DNA of 64,000 nucleotides from Halomonas organivorans (lineage in GTDB: Bacteria; Pseudomonadota; Gammaproteobacteria; Pseudomonadales; Halomonadaceae): positions 1 through 64,000 of the forward strand of contig NZ_JACHXM010000008.1 of NCBI RefSeq assembly GCF_014192055.1. Reading direction: 5' to 3'. Numbering within the stretch: the stretch's first letter is position 1; each line of letters opens with the position of its first letter. The position numbers and the translations under genes are program-made. Shown piece after piece: positions 25,188 through 33,772 of the stretch. The notes under the pieces are model-generated. The model saw nothing but the letters and a program-made list of their open reading frames with translations. It searched no databases and had not been told where the DNA came from.

Positions 25188-26306
25188 TTGCATATCGCCG
25201 ACGTCACCATGTTCCACGCGCCCTCGAGCGGCGGCGTGCGCACCTATCTTCAGGCCAAGCGGCGCCGGATCGCCGCCCATCCCGGCCTGCGCTCGAGCCT
25301 GCTGGTGCCGGGCGCCGAGCGCGACGGCCTCGATGACCGCCATACCCTGCCCGCGCCGCGGCTCCCCCTGGGCCAGGGCTACCGCTTCCCGCTGCGTCGC
25401 GCCCCCTGGCGAGACCGACTGCTGGACCTCTCCCCGGACCTGATCGAGGCCGGCGATCCCTACGTCACCGCCTGGGCAGCGCTGGACGCCGGGCAGCGGC
25501 TCGGCGTGCCAGTGGTGGGCTTCTACCACTCCGACCTGCCACGGCTGATGGGCGACCGCTTCGGCGACGCGGTGCGTCGTCGGCTGCAGCGCTACGTCGT
25601 CGACCTCTACCGTCGCTTCGACGGCGTGCTGGCGCCCTGCCGCGCCATGGCCGAGCGCCTGGCCGAGTGGGGCGTGAACGACGTCCGCGTCCAGCCGCTG
25701 GGCGTCGACCTCGACACCTTCCACCCCGATCGCGCCGATCCCGCCTGGCGGGCCTCGCTGGGGCTGCCCGCCGACACCCGGCTGCTGGTCTTCGCCGGGC
25801 GCCACTCCCGGGAAAAGAACGTCGACGTGCTGCTGCGCACCCTGCAGCGCCTCGGCCGCCCCTATCACCTGCTGCTGATGGGCCCCGGCATGCCGACCCG
25901 GGTGCCCACCAACGTGACGGTGGTATCGCGCTACTGCGATCGCCGCGAGGTGGCTCGGGCACTGGCCAGCGCCGACGCCATGCTGCATGCCGGCACCCGC
26001 GAGACCTTCGGCCTGGTGGCGCTGGAGGCCATGGCCTGCGGCCTGCCGGTGGTGGCCGCCAGGGCCGGCGCGCTGATCGAGAATGTGCCGCTGGGGGGCG
26101 GCATGCTGTGCACGCCCCGCGACGATGCCGCCATGGCCGAGGCGGTGGACGCGCTGTTCCTCAACGGAACGGCAGCCAGCGGCCGACATGCCCGCCGCTA
26201 CGTCGAGCGACGCTTCCACTGGGACAGGGTGATCGATGACCTGCTCGCCCACTATGCCACCCTGGTGCCCGCGGCAAGCGCTGGATCCTACCGAGATCAT
26301 GGCTGA
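25188..26306 (+). CDS. Glycosyltransferase family 4 (GT-B fold)
   Basis: A 372-residue GT4-type enzyme. The N-terminal acceptor domain begins HIADVTMFHAPSSGGVRTYL and the C-terminal donor domain has LVFAGRHSREKNVDVLLRTL and the EX7E-type element GTRETFGLVALEAMACGLPVV. Such enzymes transfer a sugar from a nucleotide-sugar to lipid or glycan. The start is TTG 25188, placed 7-8 nt after GGGAGGG; no ATG is suitably placed. The end overlaps the following membrane protein by 8 nt, so the pair likely act together in making an envelope glycolipid or glycan. Acceptor and donor cannot be named. Confidence 0.87.
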   Translation: MHIADVTMFHAPSSGGVRTYLQAKRRRIAAHPGLRSSLLVPGAERDGLDDRHTLPAPRLPLGQGYRFPLRRAPWRDRLLDLSPDLIEAGDPYVTAWAALDAGQRLGVPVVGFYHSDLPRLMGDRFGDAVRRRLQRYVVDLYRRFDGVLAPCRAMAERLAEWGVNDVRVQPLGVDLDTFHPDRADPAWRASLGLPADTRLLVFAGRHSREKNVDVLLRTLQRLGRPYHLLLMGPGMPTRVPTNVTVVSRYCDRREVARALASADAMLHAGTRETFGLVALEAMACGLPVVAARAGALIENVPLGGGMLCTPRDDAAMAEAVDALFLNGTAASGRHARRYVERRFHWDRVIDDLLAHYATLVPAASAGSYRDHG

Positions 26307-27288
26307 ACGACGCCGACGCCAGCGCTGGGGATGGCTGGCCGTCGCACTGGTGCTGGCACCGGCGGTACCGCTGCTGGTCGGCGGACGGGACGCCCTGGCG
26401 GCGCTGGGCGACTTTCCCCTGGAGCGACTCGCGGGGATGCTGGCGCTGGTGGCCCTGTGCTGGAACCTCAACGCCCTGCGCCTGCGCCTGCTGCTGGCGG
26501 GCCGCGCCGGAAGGCTCGGCCAGCGCGGCGCCATGGGACTGGTCATGGCCACCGAATTCGCCATCTGCGCCACGCCGGGCGGCAGCGGCGGCCCGGCCAC
26601 GCTGCTGCTGCTGCTGGCTCGTCGCGGCCTGCGACCGGCAGCGACCTCGGCGATCTTCATGATCGATCAGTGCTGCGACCTGCTGTTCTTCCTGCTGGCC
26701 CTCGGCGGACTGGTTCTGGTGTCACTTGCCACGGCGGTGCCCTGGCCCCATCAGGGTCTGCTGGTCGCCGCCATGGTGAGCCTGGCGCTGCTGCTGATCG
26801 GCATCGCCCTGCTGGTGATCCGCCTGCCGACGCTGCTGCGCCGCGGTCATCCGATGAAGAAGCGTCCCAGGCTGGCCAGGCGACTGCTGCACTTTCGCCG
26901 CGCGCTGCTAGCCACCCTCGCCTTGCCACGCCCGACCCTGGTGCTGGTCATGGCCTGCTGCGCCGGCCACTGGCTGGTGCGCTACAGCCTGCTCTACCTG
27001 GCTCTCTCCGGCCTCGGCGCCGACGTGGCCTGGAGCTGGGCCTTCCTGGTGCAGATGCTGTCGATGGCGGCCGGCCAGCTCAGCCTGTTGCCCGGCGGCG
27101 CCGGCGCCGCCGAACTGGGCACCGGCATGCTGTTGATCCCGCTGGTCGGACAGGCCACCGCCGGCGCGGCTATCGTGGTGTGGCGCTTCGTCACCTTCCA
27201 CTGTTATCTGCTGGCCGGCGCCCCGGTATTCCTGATCATGGTCGGTATGCGACGGCGCATCACGGCCGACGGCGACCGGGCAAGCTGA
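26299..27288 (+). CDS. Flippase-like integral membrane protein (LPG synthase TM / UPF0104 family)
   Basis: A 329-residue protein starting MAERRRRQRWGWLAVAL with about 8 predicted membrane helices and the family segments ATEFAICATPGGSGGPATLL and GQLSLLPGGAGAAELGTGML (conserved P-G-G-x-G motifs of the lysylphosphatidylglycerol synthase transmembrane domain). The soluble transferase domain of MprF is absent. Family members are proposed lipid or glycolipid flippases. The frame opens earlier, but ATG 26299 overlaps the glycosyltransferase stop by 8 nt and is the natural start. Confidence 0.82.
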   Translation: MAERRRRQRWGWLAVALVLAPAVPLLVGGRDALAALGDFPLERLAGMLALVALCWNLNALRLRLLLAGRAGRLGQRGAMGLVMATEFAICATPGGSGGPATLLLLLARRGLRPAATSAIFMIDQCCDLLFFLLALGGLVLVSLATAVPWPHQGLLVAAMVSLALLLIGIALLVIRLPTLLRRGHPMKKRPRLARRLLHFRRALLATLALPRPTLVLVMACCAGHWLVRYSLLYLALSGLGADVAWSWAFLVQMLSMAAGQLSLLPGGAGAAELGTGMLLIPLVGQATAGAAIVVWRFVTFHCYLLAGAPVFLIMVGMRRRITADGDRAS

Positions 27289-27843
27289 GCACCGGACGGC
27301 CCGATCCACCTGCCGGGCCCGCAACGGCATGCCGGTCACCAGATTGGCCAGATGACCGGTGAAAGTCCGGGCGGCGATCCGCAGCCGTGACGCGAGTCGC
27401 ACCGGGCATCGGCAGCGCCTGGTCTTCCCCGGCGCTTGCTCTCCTCGACCGCGATGCGCCGGACGATGCCTCCCTCGAAATGCGAGACCGTCCTCTTGAA
27501 CGACGCCACCGCCACCTGCTCGGGCGAGATCATCGACTGACGGACGGGGCTCAACGTGTCGATGGTGCCTTTCCCCACTTCGCTTTCTCATCACTCAACG
27601 CCCCCTCAACCCCCGTAATTCGAGCGCCATTATTGACGCCATTTTTTACCTATACAACACTGTTTCACGGCGAAATAACGGCGCCAACTGATGGAAAAAC
27701 CATCAAAAATTCTTCTCTAAAACTCGCTAAAACCGTCTCAAAATGACGACAATCAAAGCTAAATACCTCACTGAATACCCACTCACCATCCGACGCATCA
27801 ACCTCATGATGCGTCGCCAAACCCTGACAAAAGGAGTCAATTA
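27289..27843. other. 555-bp intergenic region with lower GC and a gene remnant
   Basis: The left part (to about 27580) is GC-rich and encodes, on the minus strand, a fragment resembling a type I secretion adaptor (see separate entry). From 27600 the sequence becomes clearly AT-richer, with several A and T runs, and presumably holds the promoter of the RTX gene; a TATACA at 27651 is a possible -10. AAAGGAG at 27831-27837 is its ribosome site. No intact gene is seen. Confidence 0.6.
27370..27578 (-). pseudogene. Remnant of a type I secretion membrane-fusion protein (HlyD/PrtE-like)
   Basis: Minus-strand translation from 27578 gives SFKRTVSHFEGGIVRRIAVE (by about 27441), which matches the hallmark 'RKTVQHLEGGIVxxIxVxEGD' segment of HlyD/PrtE adaptors that connect the inner-membrane ABC exporter to TolC. 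After the glutamates the frame breaks; in another frame DQALPMPGATRVTAADR resembles the next family segment (GQxLxxLDxTxxxA). No N- or C-terminal remainder is present. This looks like a frameshifted fragment of a lost secretion gene next to a gene for an RTX protein. The match is from memory of the family and is short. Confidence 0.55.
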
Positions 27844-29712
27844 ATGAGCACGACCATCGAGGTAGAAACGGACACGACCGCGGCAGAACTCGAGGCGCTG
27901 ATCCGAGATGCCGCCCCTGGCAGCATCCTGGAGCTTTCCGCTGGGGAGTTTACCCTTGATGAGGCCATCACTATCGAGAGATCGGACATATCCCTGATAG
28001 GCGCGGGCTCCGGGGAAACTCGGCTGACATTCACCGACGCTGCTCTGTCGCATGATAACGACCAGGCGATTCACCTGAACGGCAGCGAGAACACCGATAT
28101 CGGGACCCTCGCTTCCGGGATTAACGCCGGAGAGAACCGGCTGACGCTGGAGGCGGAATCCGACGTCGCCGTTGGTGACACCATTCGGATATGGCAGGAC
28201 AACGATGATGACTTCTTCGAGGAGATCGGCGATAGCGCATGGCGCAAGGTCGAGTATGCGGAGCTCCGCACCAGCATGGCCAAGGTCACCGATGTCGACG
28301 GCGATCGGATCACCCTGGACCGTGACGTTCGCTTCGATTTCGCCGCGGGAAAGACCCGGGTTGAGCGCCTGGACAGCGTCGATGACGTCACCCTGAAGGG
28401 CTTCAGCCTGGGCTTCGAGCTCGGGGACGCCGACCCGTCGCGCTTCGAGAACCCCCTCGACGAATTGACCGACTATCACGCCGTGCACCTCGAGGGCACG
28501 GTCAATGCGCATCTCGACGATATCCAGGTCCTGGATGGCCCGTCCACCGCCTTTCGCTTCTCCCGAGCGATGGATACCCGGGGCAATGATCTCGAGGCCC
28601 ATGGTGCCTTCAACAAGGGCAGCGGGGGCAACGGCTACGCCTATGAACTGCACGAGAGCTATGACGGCAAGTTCACCGGGCTAGAGGACAGCGGCATGCG
28701 TCATGGGCTGGTCTTCGCTTCCTGGCGCTCCTCGGCCGGCAACGACGTGGAGATCGCCGCCACCGACCGCGACGTCAACTTCCACGGCGGGCGGGATCAC
28801 GACAACAGCGTCCATGTTCAGCGTTCGATACGTAACCCGGAGGCGGACGAGCTGTCGCCGGCGCTGTATGTCAACGAAGACGGCGAGAGCTTCGGGGCCC
28901 CGACCGATCCGGATGCCAACGACGTCACCTTCGACTACCTGGTCGGTTCGCGACGCGCGGACGAGGTCCAGGGCACGGACGACGGCGTCTACCTGGACGG
29001 CGGCCTGGGCCATGATCGACTGTCGGGCGGCAGCGGCGACGACCTGCTGCAGGGCGGGCCGGGCGATGACTGGTACGATGGCGACGACCGACTCGACGGC
29101 GGGGACGGCATCGACACCGCCCGCTACGCCGACGACGTCGACGACCACGAGGTCGAATTCACCGACGAGGGCGTGATCATTACCGGCAAGGGCGGCGAAG
29201 ACATCCTCAACGACATGGAGTTCGCGGTCTTCGGCGACGGCACCACCCTGCACACGGCATCGGGCAACCTTTTTCGCGGCGAGCCCATCGACGTACCCAA
29301 GCCCGGGGAAATCCTCGACGGCGAGGGTATCAGGCCCGCCATCCTGGAGGACGACGCCGAGCTGCTGGTGACCGGCAACGTCACCAGCGAATGGTCCACC
29401 GGCTATGTGGCCGAGATCTTCGTGGAAAACATCTCCAGCGACGATATCGTCGACCCTCGGGTCGACCTGGATCTGCCCGCCGAGCTCGACACCCTCTGGA
29501 ACGGCCTGGTCACCGAGGGCCCGGATGGCCTGCATATCCAGGACAACGAGGCCAATACCCTCGCACCGGGCGAGTCCTGGCGCTTCAGCTTCAAGGCCTA
29601 CGGCGATGAAACGCTGCCCGCCGAGATGACGGCCCAGGACGGGGAGGGAGGCGCCCTCGACGTTCAGGTCCTCGGATTGGGCAACACGACGGTGGAGGAA
29701 CCGATCGCCTGA
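27844..29712 (+). CDS. Acidic RTX protein with beta-helix-like N-terminal part and CBM2-like C-terminus
   Basis: A 622-residue, very acidic protein without a signal peptide. Residues ~1-370 resemble a right-handed parallel beta-helix of the pectate lyase/epimerase kind (AAPGSILELSAGEFTLDEAI, then IERSDISLIGAGSGETRLTF). Residues ~385-420 are calcium-binding RTX nonapeptides (GGLGHDRLSGGSGDDLLQGG). The last ~130 residues look like a family 2 cellulose-binding module (WSTGYVAEIFVENISSDD, then LWNGLV and NTLAPGESWRFSF). RTX repeats suggest type I secretion and calcium-dependent folding outside the cell; the helix suggests polysaccharide binding, lysis or epimerisation. The C-terminal module after the RTX repeats is unusual. 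No exporter is encoded nearby. AAAGGAG precedes the ATG. Enzyme activity is not established. Confidence 0.75.
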   Translation: MSTTIEVETDTTAAELEALIRDAAPGSILELSAGEFTLDEAITIERSDISLIGAGSGETRLTFTDAALSHDNDQAIHLNGSENTDIGTLASGINAGENRLTLEAESDVAVGDTIRIWQDNDDDFFEEIGDSAWRKVEYAELRTSMAKVTDVDGDRITLDRDVRFDFAAGKTRVERLDSVDDVTLKGFSLGFELGDADPSRFENPLDELTDYHAVHLEGTVNAHLDDIQVLDGPSTAFRFSRAMDTRGNDLEAHGAFNKGSGGNGYAYELHESYDGKFTGLEDSGMRHGLVFASWRSSAGNDVEIAATDRDVNFHGGRDHDNSVHVQRSIRNPEADELSPALYVNEDGESFGAPTDPDANDVTFDYLVGSRRADEVQGTDDGVYLDGGLGHDRLSGGSGDDLLQGGPGDDWYDGDDRLDGGDGIDTARYADDVDDHEVEFTDEGVIITGKGGEDILNDMEFAVFGDGTTLHTASGNLFRGEPIDVPKPGEILDGEGIRPAILEDDAELLVTGNVTSEWSTGYVAEIFVENISSDDIVDPRVDLDLPAELDTLWNGLVTEGPDGLHIQDNEANTLAPGESWRFSFKAYGDETLPAEMTAQDGEGGALDVQVLGLGNTTVEEPIA

Positions 29713-29730
29713 CGCCCACCAACCGCAACC

Positions 29731-29753
29731 CAGGGGCGCCTGCGGGGCCCCTG
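29731..29753 (+). terminator. Terminator after the RTX gene
   Basis: CAGGGGC and GCCCCTG form a 7-bp stem around a 9-nt loop, followed by TTTGCCT, 19 nt after the stop codon. Confidence 0.65.
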
Positions 29754-29888
29754 TTTGCCTCCTCATGACGGTTCTCCCTGCAGGGTGATTGGTTTCTTAC
29801 CCCTCGGGATGTGGCATAGTAGTCACAAATCATTACAGAACCATACCCTTCGGCTACCATCGCCGAGGCGGTGCAAGGGAACTCACCC

Positions 29889-31934
29889 ATGGCCAATCGC
29901 TGGGGACTGCGTGGCCAGTCCACACTCACGTTGCTGCTGGCCTGCCTGCTGGCCCTGATTCCGGCCCTGCTGATCGGCTGGCAGGCCATCGACGATGTCC
30001 GCCACCACTTCGCCACCCGCTATGCCGAGCAGTACACCCTGCTGCACATGCAGAAAATTCTCGCCCCCGTCTCCCGCGAACTGGCCCTGGCTCGTCGCTT
30101 CGCCGATTCGGTGGTGACCCGGGAGTGGCTGGCCACTCCCGACGATGCGCAACGACGCGACCGCTTCTTCCGCGAGGCCGAAGGCTTTCGCGAGCAGTTC
30201 AGCGGTGATGCCTATTTCGTGGTCGACGATGCCAGCGGCGACTACTTCTACAACGATGCAGACTCTCCCGACAGTCGTCATCCCCGCTACCGGCTGTCAC
30301 CGGACGATCCGGAAGATGCCTGGTACTTCTCCACCATGGACAGCAGTGCCAGCTACAACATCAACGTCAACATCGACGGCAAGCTGGGCCTGGCCAAGGT
30401 ATGGATCAACGTCAAGGTTCAGGAGGACGGTCGAGGGCTGGGCATGGCAGGCGGCGGGCTGGACCTCAGCCGGTTCCTCGACGACTTCCTGCGCGACAAC
30501 GCCCCCGGCCTGACGCCGATGATCATCGACAGCCGCGGCGCCATCCAGGCCCACCCCGACCGCCAGCGGCTGGCCTTCAACTCCGGCGCCCAGACCCGGC
30601 TGGCCGGCGACACCCCACGGATCCAGTCGCTACTCGGCGATGCGGCTCAGCGCGAGCGCCTCGAGGACGCCATGCTCGCGGCTCGGCGCCGGCCCGGCGA
30701 GGTACATAGCCTGGAAGCCACCCTCGAAGGACAGCCGCGCCTGCTGTCGGTCGGCTATATCCCCGAACTGCAGTGGCTGTTCGTCTCGGCACTGGACCTG
30801 AAGAGCGCGCCGGTGTTCGAGGGCCGCTGGTTCTGGACGCTGGTCGTCGCCCTGACGCTGGTGCTGGCGATTCTGATGGCCGGCTTCGCCTACGGCACCG
30901 AGCGGCTGATCCTGGGGCCGATACGTCGCCTGCAGCACTCGGCCCGGGCCATCGCCGACGGGGACTATGGCAGCCATCTGCCCACCGAGCGCGATGACGA
31001 GATCGGCGAACTGTCTCGTGCCTTCGCCCACATGGCCGGCCAGGTGGAACGTCACACCCAGGAGTTGGAGGAGCAGGTGCGTCGCCGCACCCGAGACCTG
31101 GAAGCCACCAACGCCGAGATGGTCACCGCGCGGCGCCAGATCGATGCGTCGCTGGAATACGCCAGCATCATCCAGCGTGCCATCCTGCCCAGCCGCCAGC
31201 TGGACATGCATCTGGCCGGGCACCAGGCCGTGCTGTGGCGGCCCCGAGACCAGGTGGGCGGCGATTTCTACGTGTTCCGCGCCACCGAGGCCGGTTACCT
31301 GATGGGCGTCATCGACTGCGCGGGGCATGGCGTGCCCGGCTCGCTGATGACCATGCTGGCCCGAGCCATCATCGACAATGCCATCCTGCACGTGGGCGCG
31401 CATGACCCGGCGGCCATCCTCAACGAGACCGACCGCCAGAATCGCGCGACCCTGAACCGGGAGACCCTGCCCTCCTCCATCGCCACCAACATGGACGTGG
31501 GTCTGGTATGGGTCGAGCATGGCGGCGACTGCCTGACCTTCGCCGGCGCCAAGATGTCGCTATATGCCAGCGACGGCGAGCGACTGGAAGTTCAGCCCGG
31601 GGGCAAGCGCGCCCTGGGACAGAAACGCTCCATGACCCACGAGAACCATCGCCTGCCGCTGCGCCAGGGCTGGACCTACACGCTGTGCAGCGACGGCTTT
31701 CTCGACCAGGCCGGCGGCGAGCACGGCTTCGGCTTCGGCAACCGCCGCTTCGAAGCCATGCTGCAACGCCATGCCGACGCGCCACTGGACGACCAGATCG
31801 CCGCGTTCGAGGCCGAACTGGACGCCTACCGCGGCGAACATCCCCAGCGCGACGACATCACCCTGCTGTGCTTCCGTTTCGACAGGCCACCCAAGGCCGC
31901 GTCTCACGACGCCATCCCCCCTTCGTCCACCTGA
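29889..31934 (+). CDS. siaA: SiaA-type membrane PP2C phosphatase with HAMP domain
   Basis: A 681-residue protein: N-terminal membrane helix (LTLLLACLLALIPALLIGW), a periplasmic dCache-like sensor of about 270 residues, a second helix (LVVALTLVLAILMAGFAYG), HAMP, a short coiled coil, and a C-terminal PPM/SpoIIE-type phosphatase with metal-binding aspartates in QVGGDFYVF and VIDCAGHGVPGSLM and the late RDDITLL motif. In P. aeruginosa SiaA dephosphorylates SiaC in response to an outside signal and so switches on SiaD. ATG 29889 follows AAGGGA; a GTG at 29871 is less likely. First gene of siaABCD. Confidence 0.9.
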   Translation: MANRWGLRGQSTLTLLLACLLALIPALLIGWQAIDDVRHHFATRYAEQYTLLHMQKILAPVSRELALARRFADSVVTREWLATPDDAQRRDRFFREAEGFREQFSGDAYFVVDDASGDYFYNDADSPDSRHPRYRLSPDDPEDAWYFSTMDSSASYNINVNIDGKLGLAKVWINVKVQEDGRGLGMAGGGLDLSRFLDDFLRDNAPGLTPMIIDSRGAIQAHPDRQRLAFNSGAQTRLAGDTPRIQSLLGDAAQRERLEDAMLAARRRPGEVHSLEATLEGQPRLLSVGYIPELQWLFVSALDLKSAPVFEGRWFWTLVVALTLVLAILMAGFAYGTERLILGPIRRLQHSARAIADGDYGSHLPTERDDEIGELSRAFAHMAGQVERHTQELEEQVRRRTRDLEATNAEMVTARRQIDASLEYASIIQRAILPSRQLDMHLAGHQAVLWRPRDQVGGDFYVFRATEAGYLMGVIDCAGHGVPGSLMTMLARAIIDNAILHVGAHDPAAILNETDRQNRATLNRETLPSSIATNMDVGLVWVEHGGDCLTFAGAKMSLYASDGERLEVQPGGKRALGQKRSMTHENHRLPLRQGWTYTLCSDGFLDQAGGEHGFGFGNRRFEAMLQRHADAPLDDQIAAFEAELDAYRGEHPQRDDITLLCFRFDRPPKAASHDAIPPSST

Positions 31935-31946
31935 CCCGGAGACGCC

Positions 31947-32480
31947 ATGAATCTGCTGAGCCTGCGCGACAATTACCTGCAGCAACGCATCATGCTGTGC
32001 TTCAACGGCCCGATCTCGCGCAGCCTGATCGAGGAAATCGGTCATGCCCTGCGCAACTACCTCAACAGCCAGTCCGCCGCTCCCTCCTCGGCGATGGACG
32101 TCTTTGCCGTCTACATCGAAATGACCCAGAACATTCGCCACTATGCCCGGCTGCAGGACTATGGGGAGGAAGAAGCCACCGCCACCATCGCCGTAGCCCG
32201 GGACGGCGACGGCCGCTACCTGGTCTCGGCCGGCAACCTGGTCGAGGATGCCGACGGACAACGATTGGTCGAGGCCGTGGAGAGCCTGGCGGGGCTCGAT
32301 GCCGACGAACTCAAGCGCGCCTACAAGCAGCAGCTGCGCCGCCCTCGAGACGAGGCCGCCACCAGCGGCGCCGGGCTAGGACTGATCGACATGGCGCGCA
32401 AGTCGACGCGGCCGCTGGAAGCCTCCCTGCAGCCATTGTCATCGAGCCAAAGTTTTTTTAGCCTGACAGCCACCATTTAA
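31947..32480 (+). CDS. siaB: SiaB-family protein kinase
   Basis: A 177-residue protein starting MNLLSLRDNYLQQRIMLCFN, with a GHKL/anti-sigma-factor-kinase-like fold suggested by the N-box-type helix AVYIEMTQNIRHYARL and the glycine motif SGAGLGLIDMAR near the C-terminus. SiaB phosphorylates SiaC, opposing SiaA. It starts 12 nt after siaA and is followed by siaC after 11 nt. Confidence 0.87.
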   Translation: MNLLSLRDNYLQQRIMLCFNGPISRSLIEEIGHALRNYLNSQSAAPSSAMDVFAVYIEMTQNIRHYARLQDYGEEEATATIAVARDGDGRYLVSAGNLVEDADGQRLVEAVESLAGLDADELKRAYKQQLRRPRDEAATSGAGLGLIDMARKSTRPLEASLQPLSSSQSFFSLTATI

Positions 32481-32491
32481 CGGTCATCGCC

Positions 32492-32881
32492 ATGAGTCAC
32501 GATCTAAACCTTCCCGGCAGCCCGTCCACGCCTGCGATCCAGAGCGACTGGCAGTCCGGCCGCCTCGCCATGCAGGGCGATTCCTATCCGGAAAACTCCT
32601 ACGAACTCTTCAGCCAGGTCATCGACTGGGTCGAGGCCTTCCTGGAACGCGAGTCTCGCTCCCTGACGCTGGTACTGGAACTCGTCTATCTCAACACCAG
32701 CTCGGTCAAGGCCATGATGGACATCTTCGACCTGCTCGAGGACACCTACCAGGGTGGCCGGGAGGTAGCCGTCGAGTGGCGCTATGATCCACGCAATGAA
32801 CGCATTGCCGAGTTGGCCGAGGAGTTCAAGGAAGATTGCAGCTATCCCTTCGCCATCCTGCCGCTCGAGGTGGGCTCGTGA
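32492..32881 (+). CDS. siaC: SiaC (DUF1987) partner-switch protein
   Basis: A 129-residue STAS-like protein of the DUF1987 family. ELVYLNTSSVKAMMDIFDLL carries the conserved threonine (Thr69 here, matching the phosphorylated Thr68 of P. aeruginosa SiaC). Unphosphorylated SiaC binds and activates the diguanylate cyclase SiaD; SiaB and SiaA set its phosphorylation. Overlaps siaD by 4 nt (GTGA). Confidence 0.88.
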   Translation: MSHDLNLPGSPSTPAIQSDWQSGRLAMQGDSYPENSYELFSQVIDWVEAFLERESRSLTLVLELVYLNTSSVKAMMDIFDLLEDTYQGGREVAVEWRYDPRNERIAELAEEFKEDCSYPFAILPLEVGS

Positions 32882-33663
32882 ATATGCGGGAACAGGCCCT
32901 GCTCGACGAGGTGCTGGCGCTGCTCGACGATCCGAGCCATCGCGATCACCCGCTGCATGGGGCTCTGGAACGCCTCTATCGCCACCACCTGGAGCAGCGG
33001 GAGCGGCTGGAACGGCTGATCAGCATTGCCGACGGCTTTCAGCAGAGCGCCCAGTACGACCTGCACGACGCCCGCCACCAGTTGGAACATCAGCGCCGTC
33101 GCCAGCGCAAGCTCTCGCGCATCGCCGACCGCTTCCAGGAACTGCTGCACGAGCGCAACCAGGCCCTGGAGGATGTCTCGGGCCAGGACCCGCTGACCGG
33201 TCTGGCCAACCGACGCCGCCTCCATCAGCACCTCGAAGAGATGACCGACGATGCCAGCCAGCCGTTCAGCGTGGCGATGATCGATATCGATCACTTCAAG
33301 GTCATCAACGACCGCTACGGCCATGCCGCGGGGGACCGCGCCCTGATCGCCCTGGCCAAGACCCTGACGGCATCGCTGCGTGCCGGCGACCTGTGCGGCC
33401 GCTGGGGCGGTGAAGAGTTCCTGCTGGCACTGCCGACCACCCGGCTCGACCAGGCCGAGTGCCTGGTCGCCCGGCTCGGCGATCGACTGCGTCAACTGGA
33501 CCTGGCGCTGGATGCCTCGGGTGAGCCCACCACCGTCACCGCCAGTATCGGCATCGCCGAACACCAGCCCGACGAGGACTACCGAGACACCATCCACCGC
33601 GCCGATCAGGCGCTGCTGACCGCCAAACGCGAGGGTCGTGACCGCTCGCGTCGCGCCGGCTGA
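32878..33663 (+). CDS. siaD: SiaD diguanylate cyclase (GGDEF)
   Basis: A 261-residue cyclase: an N-terminal helical stalk (LEQRERLERLISIADGF and a coiled coil to ~95), where SiaC binds in Pseudomonas, and a C-terminal GGDEF domain with the active GGEEF (RWGGEEFLLALP). An intact inhibitory site RAGD lies five residues before GGEEF, so product feedback by c-di-GMP is expected. Start is GTG 32878, overlapping the siaC stop and 6 nt from GAGGTG; ATG 32884 is the alternative. Output is probably c-di-GMP-driven aggregation or biofilm. A bidirectional terminator follows. Confidence 0.9.
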   Translation: MNMREQALLDEVLALLDDPSHRDHPLHGALERLYRHHLEQRERLERLISIADGFQQSAQYDLHDARHQLEHQRRRQRKLSRIADRFQELLHERNQALEDVSGQDPLTGLANRRRLHQHLEEMTDDASQPFSVAMIDIDHFKVINDRYGHAAGDRALIALAKTLTASLRAGDLCGRWGGEEFLLALPTTRLDQAECLVARLGDRLRQLDLALDASGEPTTVTASIGIAEHQPDEDYRDTIHRADQALLTAKREGRDRSRRAG

Positions 33664-33722
33664 GCGATCCCCTCGGCGTCGCCGACCGTGTCAATTCCAT
33701 TCAGGACGGGGCACGGACATGA

Positions 33723-33748
33723 AAAAGGGCACCCGAGGGTGCCCTTTT
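33723..33748. terminator. Bidirectional terminator between siaD and sucD
   Basis: AAAAGGGCACCC and GGGTGCCCTTTT form a perfect 12-bp stem with a 2-nt loop. A and T runs on both sides let it serve siaD (+) and the TCA operon ending in sucD (-). Confidence 0.9.
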
Positions 33749-33772
33749 CGCGTCTCGTCAGAAGGCCGCGGC

